Origin: JBMHDW01 sp049889175 | GTDB taxonomy: Bacteria > Pseudomonadota > Gammaproteobacteria > Comchoanobacterales > Comchoanobacteraceae | DNA length: 64,000 nucleotides | Reading direction: 5' to 3' | NCBI GenBank assembly: GCA_049889175.1 | Contig: JBMHDW010000012.1 | Span: 1 to 64,000, forward strand | Shown: positions 42,759 through 51,061 of the stretch, one piece after another | Layout: every line of letters starts with the position of its first letter | How positions within the stretch are numbered: position 1 is the first letter of the stretch | Made by a program: the position numbers and the translations under genes | Notes under the pieces: model-generated | Told to the model about the DNA's origin: nothing | Databases searched by the model: none | What the model saw: the letters and a program-made list of their open reading frames with translations, nothing else

Positions 42759-43667
42759 ATGCCAAAGCTGTTCGATAGAGTTCAAGCAATCATTACAACA
42801 CTAGAATCGGGTAAGCTCACACATAATGAAGTTGAACAATTAAAGGGCATGTGTCTATCTGCACGAACATTGCTATCAAATGCTATCAATGACCGAGCAA
42901 GGATTGCCATTAAAAAAATACAAATGTGTGGCATCAATTTCACCAATCCTTTGTACGTTTTAATGGTGATCAAAAATAAGCTTAATGAATCATTAGAAAA
43001 GCAATTTTTAAACAATGCGCTTAGTTTACCTGTTGAGCTGTTTGATACGGAGCAACCAGCATTAGATGATGCCATCCTCAATAAAGATGTTTATTCAGTT
43101 TATGATCTAATCTTTACGCCACAATTTAATTACATTTATAAGATTAAGGCAAGGGATTTATCGTTGCAGCATGCTGAGGCGGAACTTAACTGGGATTTAA
43201 TGAATATTTATCTTAGTCATCCTCATCGAGCACTTAAATCAGACACTAATTTAAATATGTTGCTCAGTGAGGCATTAGAAAAGCTTTCTCCAAGCGATAT
43301 TAAGACAAATGGCTATTTCAAAAAAGATGCTTACCTTCAATTTTTATCCGCGCACAAATGGTCATTAAGTGTTTTGAGCACAATGATTCATAAGGGCCAT
43401 TGGGAAAGCATGGCTCATTGCTTAAGAGAGATGAGCATTGACTTAACTTCTAATGATGTTATGACGTTAAAGCAACAAATGAAGTCTTATGGTGGTTCTG
43501 GATGTGCTACATTTTTTGGTGCATGTATGACTAGATTTCAATCACGAGAGCATATCTACAACAATGGATTCTTTGATTACGCACCTGAGATTAATCATTT
43601 GATCCTATCTTTAAATGAGCAAAAAGATGGTTTGGTTAACGCATCTGTTAACCAGGTATCTCAATAA
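42759..43667 (+). CDS. orphan 302-aa helical protein downstream of tRNA-Ser
   Basis: I do not recognise this protein. AAGG lies 8 bases before ATG 42759. It is soluble, helical, has no signal peptide, and starts MPKLFDRVQAIITTLESGKL. It contains a Gly/Cys segment near residue 250 (YGGSGCATFFGACMTRF). In composition it is like the large orphan proteins at 9-19 kb (Leu, His, Asn and Gln rich) but I see no shared motif. It has no operon partner: a gap follows. The 3' side of a tRNA is a common integration site, but there is no integrase or repeated tRNA end here. Confidence 0.7.
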   Translation: MPKLFDRVQAIITTLESGKLTHNEVEQLKGMCLSARTLLSNAINDRARIAIKKIQMCGINFTNPLYVLMVIKNKLNESLEKQFLNNALSLPVELFDTEQPALDDAILNKDVYSVYDLIFTPQFNYIYKIKARDLSLQHAEAELNWDLMNIYLSHPHRALKSDTNLNMLLSEALEKLSPSDIKTNGYFKKDAYLQFLSAHKWSLSVLSTMIHKGHWESMAHCLREMSIDLTSNDVMTLKQQMKSYGGSGCATFFGACMTRFQSREHIYNNGFFDYAPEINHLILSLNEQKDGLVNASVNQVSQ

Positions 43668-44248
43668 ATTTAACGGGCAAAGAAGGGTATTGAGAAAAAT
43701 ATTAAGCCACATCTTATATGGTATCATGTCAACTTAGCCTACTTAGGTAAAATCCAAATCATTTCATGTCAACAGCGCCAAATTAAACTATAAATAATGT
43801 GCGCATTAAATACGGGTAAGCATTATTGATTTGAGAATGAAGGAATTAAAGATGAGTATTAATGATAACCGATCACATAAATGGATGTTAATAGTGCTAT
43901 TCTTGATCAGTATACATGCCATCAAAAAGATATTATGCTTAAGTTTCCTTAACTTAAATAGAATAGTGTATAAAATGCCCCTAAAATCACAAACGCACTC
44001 AAATCAACAGGGGTGCAAGTGCAAAAAATACCTTCATTATGGAAAAATGGCCTATGATACGAGATGAGCAAGAAAAAATATATATCTGCAAAACAGCTAT
44101 TTATAAGGGTTTTTACAGCTATGTTTACAGTAAAAAATAGAAAATCACCCATTTTTAACAGAAATATTAGAGAAAAATTAAAAAAAACAGGTCAAATTGA
44201 AATAATATACTATAATAAGCACAGGTAAACACAACTTAGGAGTAAATT
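43668..44248. other. sparse 580-base region with one possible small gene
   Basis: AT-rich. It has two copies of CATGTCAAC (near 43725 and 43766) and an inverted repeat CCTACTTAGG near 43738. The small ORF at 43852-44067 is the only plausible gene. A TATAAT -10 box at 44211-44216 serves the downstream gene, though no matching -35 is evident. Confidence 0.45.
43852..44067 (+). CDS. possible small membrane protein (71 aa)
   Basis: The start ATG 43852 has AAGGAA at 43840-43845 with a 6-base spacer. The product (MSINDNRSHKWMLIVLFLIS...) has a hydrophobic segment at residues 11-33 and then a basic, Cys-containing tail (GCKCKKYLHYGK). No family is recognised. An opposite-strand frame overlaps it, and coding potential cannot be tested here, so this is tentative. 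Confidence 0.35.
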   Translation: MSINDNRSHKWMLIVLFLISIHAIKKILCLSFLNLNRIVYKMPLKSQTHSNQQGCKCKKYLHYGKMAYDTR

Positions 44249-45217
44249 ATGGATAAACAAACAACACTAATCGCAGTGGTGTTAGCGGTATTGCTAGCAG
44301 CAACTGGCGTCTATTTATTAGGTAATCACTATGGCTGGTGGGGCGGCTCAGCATCTAGCAGTGAAGAGCAAAAGACTGTCATTCAAGTTAAAGAACTGGC
44401 TGATGGTACAAAAGCTCTAGCAGCAAAAGAAGGATATAAGGATGCGTTCAAGCCAATTTCTGAAAACTTAGCCAAAGATGTTGATGCTTATAACTTCTTG
44501 TTTGACACAAACAAAGCAAAAGTTGATGCATATATGGCCGCTAAGAAAAAAGCTGATGATGCAACTAAGGCTTTAGAAGATGGTAAAAGTGATGTAGATG
44601 CAAAAGGTAAGGTTACAGTAACTATCCAAAAAGCTGATTTTGCAAAGTATGCTATAGTATCAACAAATAATAAAGAAACAAAAGCGATTAACGAACTAAA
44701 TCTTGCCGATGGTCAAACAGACACTGCTGATGCTGCAACTGCAAGAGCTGCACTGAAAAAAGCACAAGATGCTCTTGGTAAAGAAGCTAGTGGTGAAGGT
44801 GAAAGCAAAGTTGAAGCTACAGGTCTTTACAAGAAAAATGATGATGCTGCAGCAGCACTAAAAACTGCTGATGTAGATATCGATGCTCCAGCCAAACTTG
44901 CTGATGGTTCCAAAGATACTGATTTGAGAGCTTATTTCGGTTTTGGTACAGGAGATAATCCAAAGCTAAAAGTAAGTGTTTTGGTTGATAAGTACAACAC
45001 CACTTCTGATGCAAATCTTGTAGCTTTAAAAACAGCATTAACAGCTAAGTCTAGTGCTGATGATAAAAAAGCTATCAATGATGCCTTTGGTAAAAATTCT
45101 GATGATGTCATTAAAATGATTGATGCTGAAGTTAAGAAACTAAATAAACCAGAAGAAAAATCTCCAGAAATCGGTTATTACTTTAACACAACTGGTGGAT
45201 ACGAGCTACCTGCTTAA
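44249..45217 (+). CDS. membrane-anchored Ala/Lys/Asp-rich protein, probably abundant
   Basis: A 322-aa protein that I do not recognise. One N-terminal membrane segment (residues of about 6-26, TLIAVVLAVLLAATGVYLLG) is followed by GNHYGWWGGSASSS and then about 285 hydrophilic residues dominated by A, K, D and T, probably an extended helical periplasmic stalk (AKKKADDATKALEDGKSDVD, LKKAQDALGKEASGEGESK). It has no cysteine and ends GYYFNTTGGYELPA. It has a strong ribosome site (TAGGAG), a TATAAT -10 box and a strong terminator, and is monocistronic, all fitting high expression. Its composition differs clearly from its neighbours. It may be a surface or periplasmic structural protein; this is inference. 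Confidence 0.82.
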   Translation: MDKQTTLIAVVLAVLLAATGVYLLGNHYGWWGGSASSSEEQKTVIQVKELADGTKALAAKEGYKDAFKPISENLAKDVDAYNFLFDTNKAKVDAYMAAKKKADDATKALEDGKSDVDAKGKVTVTIQKADFAKYAIVSTNNKETKAINELNLADGQTDTADAATARAALKKAQDALGKEASGEGESKVEATGLYKKNDDAAAALKTADVDIDAPAKLADGSKDTDLRAYFGFGTGDNPKLKVSVLVDKYNTTSDANLVALKTALTAKSSADDKKAINDAFGKNSDDVIKMIDAEVKKLNKPEEKSPEIGYYFNTTGGYELPA

Positions 45218-45234
45218 GTCTAACCTTTAGTCAG

Positions 45235-45263
45235 AAAAAGGGAGCATTATGCTCCCTTTTTTT
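45235..45263 (+). terminator. strong intrinsic terminator
   Basis: AAAAAGGGAGCA, loop TTA, TGCTCCCTTTTT and further Ts: a GC-rich stem and a 7-base T-run. It ends the 322-aa gene transcript and separates it from the envelope cluster. Confidence 0.9.
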
Positions 45264-45333
45264 GTATAAAATATAATAAGACTTGGTTGTCTGATCATAT
45301 TGTGTTAGCTTGAATAAAACAGGGAGGTTGACA

Positions 45334-46113
45334 ATGAGATCATCGTTGTTGTTTAGAAGCTTAATTATCGTATTTGTTATAAGCTTTGTACTGATTATGC
45401 TTTACCGTGCTGTTGCGATGTACTATTTTCAACAGCTGCAACCAAATGAGCAGCCATATCTACACTATGAATGGCAGGGGATTAGAGCCAGTAATCAATC
45501 AGGTTCAGCCCAAGTTCTATTAAGCTACAATTTTAGTGAAATGGATGTTATGTTTCGCGGGCTTAAACTTGGTCAAAAAAACTTACAACAAACACATTTT
45601 CATCTTAATGGTCAGTTATTTTGGCCTGTTCTAGGTTATTGGCGTCAATCAGAACATCCTTGGTTTCGTAATCTTAAAGGTGTTAACAATATCGACTTTG
45701 ATTTAGAAGGTATCCGAGTAGGGCATGAGAACATTCAATTCAAGGGTAATATTCAACTCGATAAGCAATATGACGCAGCTGATGCAAATGGGATGCAACC
45801 AATGGTCAATGCTTATTTATACATGCAAGGTAATACCGAATATGATCGAGCTAAGATGTCAGGTATGTTACGGCTTAATATTCTAGATAATCCATTTCCA
45901 TTAGATGCCTTTGATCATATTCTTGTCACTAATCCTAAATTGTGGTCAAAAGTTTGGCAAGTAGTTGTCAATGAGGATGTTGACAGGTCCGCATTTATCT
46001 CATGGTTATCGCAATACAGTGTTGATGAAACGGACTTTCAATATCAGTCATTACCAAGTATTTCAGACCAGCAGAATATCATTAAAGTATTTGCTGGTTT
46101 TGATAATAGTTAA
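45334..46113 (+). CDS. membrane-anchored periplasmic protein, envelope cluster gene 1
   Basis: About 259 aa from ATG 45334, chosen because GGGAGG at 45322-45327 has a 6-base spacer; the frame is open further upstream to a TTG at 45310. One N-terminal anchor (residues of about 6-30, LFRSLIIVFVISFVLIMLYRAV) is followed by a mature domain with beta-like alternating patterns (LHYEWQGIRASNQSG, FDLEGIRVGHENIQFKGNI). No family is recognised. The next gene starts 47 bases on, so it is the first gene of an apparent operon 45334-50967. Confidence 0.78.
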   Translation: MRSSLLFRSLIIVFVISFVLIMLYRAVAMYYFQQLQPNEQPYLHYEWQGIRASNQSGSAQVLLSYNFSEMDVMFRGLKLGQKNLQQTHFHLNGQLFWPVLGYWRQSEHPWFRNLKGVNNIDFDLEGIRVGHENIQFKGNIQLDKQYDAADANGMQPMVNAYLYMQGNTEYDRAKMSGMLRLNILDNPFPLDAFDHILVTNPKLWSKVWQVVVNEDVDRSAFISWLSQYSVDETDFQYQSLPSISDQQNIIKVFAGFDNS

Positions 46114-46160
46114 TGCAATATAAAATCATTTTGTTATGATAAAACAAACAAGGAGTGTTT

Positions 46161-49100
46161 ATGTATCGTAAATTAAGTTTATGGCTGGGTGGACTGGCAG
46201 TTCTCTTGCTTGCATTGTATGTTGGCTTTTGGTTTTATGTTGCCAATCGAGCTTCACACAAAATTGAAAGTTACATTAATGAGCAATTACCTTTTCAGCA
46301 AGTAGCCGTTTCATCAACTGGCTTTCCATTCTCCTGGCGCTTTGATGTCAAAGTGGCAACAAAAGAGGGTCAAGAAGCTACATTAAGTAATATTGATACG
46401 AATCATAAGAAAATAACATTTTTTGAGAAAATCCAGCCTCTACTAAGACTCGACGATAAGGTTAAACTTGAAGACAACCAACTTGTTTCTTCTCAAAAAA
46501 ACGCTCAGCCAATACAGCTAAGTGCCATTGAGCAAGGCTGGCTGACAACAACCATCAATCTTAACGCAGAAAAAACATTAACTCAGAATGATTTAAATGC
46601 ATTACAACAGCTAAAGATCAACGCAGAAAAGGAACTTAAAGACTTAAATCTACCGCTTGTTTACAGAATTGAAGATTTTTCAATTCAACCTGACTTTTTT
46701 GTGACACAGGTTTCACTCAACCCAACATTAAAACATCATGCTTATGCCATACAAGCAAAAAATATAGACATCAGTTTTAAACACTCTCTATTTGGAAGTT
46801 TAATGAGTGGTTCGGATTTAAATAAAACATTAGAAGAACAAGTCTCAAGTATCAATATTGAGGGTGCTGTTAACCAACAATCTTTTAAGTTGGACATCAA
46901 TAATGGTGGAATGTCCAGTGATACACCAACAGTTCAAGTTAAGACTGAAAATGCTCTGGCTATTTTAAGTGCACATTCTTCTAAAGAGCAACAATTGAGT
47001 GCGTCATCAATGTCATTGATATTCTCAAATCAATCGTCCATCGCTCAGCTAATACAACTTGTCTATAACGCTCATACGATGCCTTTTAAGCAATTCATTC
47101 TGGCTAATCCAGATTTTATTAATAACCTGATTATTGAAAAAGCAACGGTAAAGCACGATGAGCAAACCACTGAAATAAGTAGTCTATCACCTTCAATCAA
47201 TGTCTCATCATTAGATAGTGCACTAAAGATTGGCTCGATCAATATAAAGACGAATAATGATGCTGTAGCAGTCGAAGACTTACATTTACAGACAAAGGTT
47301 AATTTAACAGACAAAATCTTAAGCTCTCTTTTTGGCGATAAAAATAATGGTGTCACGTCATCATTAGACGCGCGGTTGACTGGAACCATTTCACCTAAGG
47401 CCTGGAGGTTATTACAACAATGGCCACTTGCGCTTACTGATAAGATCGACCTATCATTTTTAACACCGTACATGACACAAACACATGAGGTTTCGCTCCA
47501 GCTTCACGGCGATATTAAGTCACAAGAAGCCGATACCTATAAACTCACAGCGTTCAGCTATCAGCCTGAAAATAAATATTGGGCCATTACTGAAAGTCCT
47601 GCACCCATATCGGTTATTGTGTCTAAGGATAAGACAATAAAACTTTCAGCAGATACACTCAGAATCAATGTGAGTGATCCATCTGTTCTTAGCAGTTATT
47701 TGGAACAATATGATATTAATCCAAAGTCATTATTACCTGCTAATGTTATTTTGAATCATCTAGAGATTGATTCAAGTGACTCTAGTACCGATGCTAAGGT
47801 ATCCGATGCAGCCATCACTTGGGGCAATAATAGTCAATTTAAGACCGCTAAAGGTGGAGACCTAACAAAGCTTACCAGTGCGGGTTTAAACGGGGAACTT
47901 CAACTCAATGACTTGTCCAAAGGTGATCTAGAACAACTTTGGCTAAAGCCAGATGGATTGCAAGCATATGAATTTTCCTCAGAACTTATGCCTCTGTACC
48001 AACTGATCATAGACATATCTAACAAGCCTATTATTAAAGATACTTCGTTACTTAATAATGAGTTAGATAAACTACTTAGCAATGATCAGTCATTAGTTAA
48101 AAACTTAACCACTTACCATACGCTTTTAAGCCAGTATGAAAAATTAGACTGGCAATTAAAATCTGAGCAAGCATCCAAGTTAAATCATCATGATGGTGAA
48201 GATGTCAATCTAGATCAATTGAAAGAAGAGCGAGACAATCAGAAGACACTGCTAGACAGTTTTAACAGAGACAACTCAAAGGTCAGTCAGCAGTACAAAA
48301 AGTTCACTGATTTTATTAACAGTAAATCACAAGCACAAAATATGATTGTGATAACTGATCTGTCAATCAACGAAAATGGTAAAACATTCATTCAGCAAAA
48401 AGCTGATTCTCAGATTCAACAAGCGCTGAAATCATGGCTTTTTCACGGTGGTGAAAAGCCAGTTTTATTGAATGTTAACGATAAAGCATTAGTTATACCT
48501 TCGAGCTTGAAAGATAGAGCAATTTTACTACTTGAGCATGAACAATCTAAAGAATTGGCCAAACAGCTTATTAAGCAAGCTTATTACAATGGCATTCTTG
48601 GTGGTTTGAATGATAACGCGAGATTTACGCTTAAAGCGGATATAGATACACAAGATCATTCATTCAGAAACATTGATGTATCTGTTAATAAACAGCCAGT
48701 TTTATCGGTATCTTCATGGAAAAGGGATATGATTAACGACTTTCAGTGGAATTCAAATCCGAATATTAAAACAGCGAGCTGGTTAAGACTATTCATGCAC
48801 GCTACATCATTTATGAGTGGTAACTATGGCACGATTGATTTACAGCAGCCAAATGGGCTAACAGCATTTGATCTTGGCGCTTCAATACCGCAGGATATGA
48901 TTCAAGGCTTAACCAGTATTTTAAACACACAAACAGTATTTATGAAACCTATTGACCAGTGGTTTTCTGCTGAGTTTAAGTTTCAACAATATGATGCCAA
49001 CAGTCATACTCTCAATGAGGTTAGTTGGTTTGACGGTGCAAAAAAAGTAACGGCAAAGCAGTTGCAAGAGAGTGCCCAACAGAAACCTAAAGAAGCCAAT

Positions 49101-50222
49101 AAGGTGCAGTCATTTAAACTATTTGCCAAACATCACCTTGGTGACGCAAACGCTGTTCTCCCTGGTACTGTTAATTATGACCACGCTCAAGGTAAATTCC
49201 AATATCAACAGGATGTAGGTAACTCAAATAGAATCGCATCTATGTGGGATTATCAGAATAAAGAGGGTACATTGATCTTCACAGATGTATCCAATAATAA
49301 GTTAAAGAATAGTTACGTTAATGATGATGTTGATCTTTCTATTAGTACTCAATCTGAGCAAGGGCAGTGGGTTGCCCAAGTCAAAAAAGTAGCAGGTGCT
49401 GTCAATCAGTTCAGTATTATGTTGGATGACAAAGCTGTTGTAACATTTGATTCTAATCAAATGGGATTTAATCATATAAAGTGGGATAAACGTGTTGAAG
49501 CACTTGACTTACCGCCTTCTGTAAGTGGGTATGATGCTATGCTTCAACAGAACTTAAAAGCGATTCAGGTGTCTGCAGATAAACTTGGCTTTCCATATGT
49601 CATTGAGGGCCAGAAAACTTGGGATGCTGTCGATATTGCATTTCTAAAACCAAGTCTGAAAATTGAGCTAAACACTATTAATGCTTCACTGGGTAACAAT
49701 GACATTGGTGTTGAAATAAACAATGAAAATGACATTATTACCATGGATATTGGTTTTAAAAGTCTTAAAAAAGATGATGTCCGACGTTATTTTAGGGAGA
49801 CATTAAATCAATATTTGAAAAATCGAAATGATCAGGCATTACTTGATACTCGCTTTAACTTAATCACTAATTCTGATTACGCTTGTACAGATTGGCGCAT
49901 TCAATCTGATCCAAATAAGCAGAAAAATGTAGTATCAATTTCATGTGCAAATGACAGAAAGTTATCGTTAACACAAGATAATAATGAAGGTCGATTAACT
50001 TTTACTTCATCAAACTTCAAGCCCAGTGAAACCAATAATATTACATCATTGTTAAGTGCAGTAATGAATATAACGGAAGAATGTCGTTCACTTGAAAATG
50101 ATGTTTCACAGTTAAATAGTTTGTTTTCTGATTGTCTAGAGAGTTCTGTTAATGGTGAGTCAAATATTTGTGATGTTAGTGAAATAAAAACCATCTGGAA
50201 TGATTGTCATGCTGGTCAATAA
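46161..50222 (+). CDS. giant membrane-anchored periplasmic protein with DUF2125-like start
   Basis: About 1353 aa from ATG 46161 (AAGGAG 46150-46155, 5-base spacer). The N-terminal anchor (LWLGGLAVLLLALYVGFWFY) is followed by ANRASHKIESYINEQL and VAVSSTGFPFSWRFDVKV. This resembles the opening of DUF2125/AsmA-like proteins, where a membrane helix precedes a helix and a G-F-P-x-R/F beta-strand start. The remainder is dominated by short amphipathic beta-like segments, with a helical, charged insertion near residues 625-720. The C-terminal ~60 residues hold Cys-rich pairs (EECRSLEN, FSDCLESS, NICDVSE, NDCHAGQ), probably disulfide-bonded. AsmA-like proteins form long grooves that carry lipids across the envelope; a similar role here is inference. 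Confidence 0.8.
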   Translation: MYRKLSLWLGGLAVLLLALYVGFWFYVANRASHKIESYINEQLPFQQVAVSSTGFPFSWRFDVKVATKEGQEATLSNIDTNHKKITFFEKIQPLLRLDDKVKLEDNQLVSSQKNAQPIQLSAIEQGWLTTTINLNAEKTLTQNDLNALQQLKINAEKELKDLNLPLVYRIEDFSIQPDFFVTQVSLNPTLKHHAYAIQAKNIDISFKHSLFGSLMSGSDLNKTLEEQVSSINIEGAVNQQSFKLDINNGGMSSDTPTVQVKTENALAILSAHSSKEQQLSASSMSLIFSNQSSIAQLIQLVYNAHTMPFKQFILANPDFINNLIIEKATVKHDEQTTEISSLSPSINVSSLDSALKIGSINIKTNNDAVAVEDLHLQTKVNLTDKILSSLFGDKNNGVTSSLDARLTGTISPKAWRLLQQWPLALTDKIDLSFLTPYMTQTHEVSLQLHGDIKSQEADTYKLTAFSYQPENKYWAITESPAPISVIVSKDKTIKLSADTLRINVSDPSVLSSYLEQYDINPKSLLPANVILNHLEIDSSDSSTDAKVSDAAITWGNNSQFKTAKGGDLTKLTSAGLNGELQLNDLSKGDLEQLWLKPDGLQAYEFSSELMPLYQLIIDISNKPIIKDTSLLNNELDKLLSNDQSLVKNLTTYHTLLSQYEKLDWQLKSEQASKLNHHDGEDVNLDQLKEERDNQKTLLDSFNRDNSKVSQQYKKFTDFINSKSQAQNMIVITDLSINENGKTFIQQKADSQIQQALKSWLFHGGEKPVLLNVNDKALVIPSSLKDRAILLLEHEQSKELAKQLIKQAYYNGILGGLNDNARFTLKADIDTQDHSFRNIDVSVNKQPVLSVSSWKRDMINDFQWNSNPNIKTASWLRLFMHATSFMSGNYGTIDLQQPNGLTAFDLGASIPQDMIQGLTSILNTQTVFMKPIDQWFSAEFKFQQYDANSHTLNEVSWFDGAKKVTAKQLQESAQQKPKEANKVQSFKLFAKHHLGDANAVLPGTVNYDHAQGKFQYQQDVGNSNRIASMWDYQNKEGTLIFTDVSNNKLKNSYVNDDVDLSISTQSEQGQWVAQVKKVAGAVNQFSIMLDDKAVVTFDSNQMGFNHIKWDKRVEALDLPPSVSGYDAMLQQNLKAIQVSADKLGFPYVIEGQKTWDAVDIAFLKPSLKIELNTINASLGNNDIGVEINNENDIITMDIGFKSLKKDDVRRYFRETLNQYLKNRNDQALLDTRFNLITNSDYACTDWRIQSDPNKQKNVVSISCANDRKLSLTQDNNEGRLTFTSSNFKPSETNNITSLLSAVMNITEECRSLENDVSQLNSLFSDCLESSVNGESNICDVSEIKTIWNDCHAGQ

Positions 50223-50967
50223 ACGAACAGCACTCAAGGTGCTAACGATTTCGGTCTTAGTCGTGGCATCAGTCATATACATTAAAGATTATCGTGATAG
50301 AGCACATATTCGTGCTTTATTGCATCCCATTGAGCAAACACTTGGTATTAGTCATCCACCTGTCTTATCTCGTCATTTTTTTCATCAAAAATCGTTTGAA
50401 ATATATTATGATGCTGATGAGCCAAGTCTTTTGGGTGGGCATCTTGAGTCTATTCTGGTACGACGGTTAAATAACGTTGATGCCCATGAGATTAAAGCTA
50501 CGATTAGATCTCCAAAAGGAGTTATTACGCTTGTCTATAGGGGTAATATTACTCCTGATAGCGATAATCAAAAACGATTAAAGCTCACTGATGGTGTGAT
50601 GAATATTCAACTAGATAGAGAGAATGGTGATGCTAACGATATTATTGCTAATATTACCATGGATATTAAGCCGATAGGCAAAGACCATTATAGATTTTTA
50701 CTCAGTCAATTAATTATCCAAACCAATGAACATCAAGGCCATGTATTTGCAGAACAAGATGACGACCTGATCTATGGTGAACTTGCACTTAATCCTTTAA
50801 GAGTAACGCATTTCAGCATGGGGCTTAAGGAATTATACCAAAGAACCAATGTTGACCTATTGGGTGATGAGGTATTTAAGCTTTCATTAACTCATCTGCC
50901 CATTAAATCTGTATTAGCATTGCCGTTACTTGATAAGGATATTTCTTTGTATCAACATGTTGCGTAG
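50200..50967 (+). CDS. membrane-anchored periplasmic protein, envelope cluster gene 3
   Basis: A 255-aa protein (or 252 if it starts at ATG 50209), overlapping the previous gene by 23 (or 14) bases. N-terminal anchor KRTALKVLTISVLVVASVIYI, then DYRDRAHIRALLHPIEQTLG and a beta-rich body (KATIRSPKGVITLVYRGNI, LTDGVMNIQLDRENGD). No cysteine and no named family. The overlap means it is translated with the 1353-aa gene. The 94-base gap after it separates the 801-aa gene. Confidence 0.78.
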   Translation: MIVMLVNKRTALKVLTISVLVVASVIYIKDYRDRAHIRALLHPIEQTLGISHPPVLSRHFFHQKSFEIYYDADEPSLLGGHLESILVRRLNNVDAHEIKATIRSPKGVITLVYRGNITPDSDNQKRLKLTDGVMNIQLDRENGDANDIIANITMDIKPIGKDHYRFLLSQLIIQTNEHQGHVFAEQDDDLIYGELALNPLRVTHFSMGLKELYQRTNVDLLGDEVFKLSLTHLPIKSVLALPLLDKDISLYQHVA

Positions 50968-51061
50968 ATGATGTTATTTTTTGCCATTGTAATGCTGAAT
51001 TAGGTATTCATTTGATATAAATTGTGATATGCTTATCTAACTAGTTTTACAAAGGAATGTT

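Noticed and set aside
43949..44152. 67-aa minus-strand frame with hydrophobic ends
   Set aside because: No ribosome site on that strand; the plus-strand small ORF at 43852 has one.
47072..47473. 133-aa minus-strand frame inside the 1353-aa gene
   Set aside because: Shadow frame without ribosome site or promoter.
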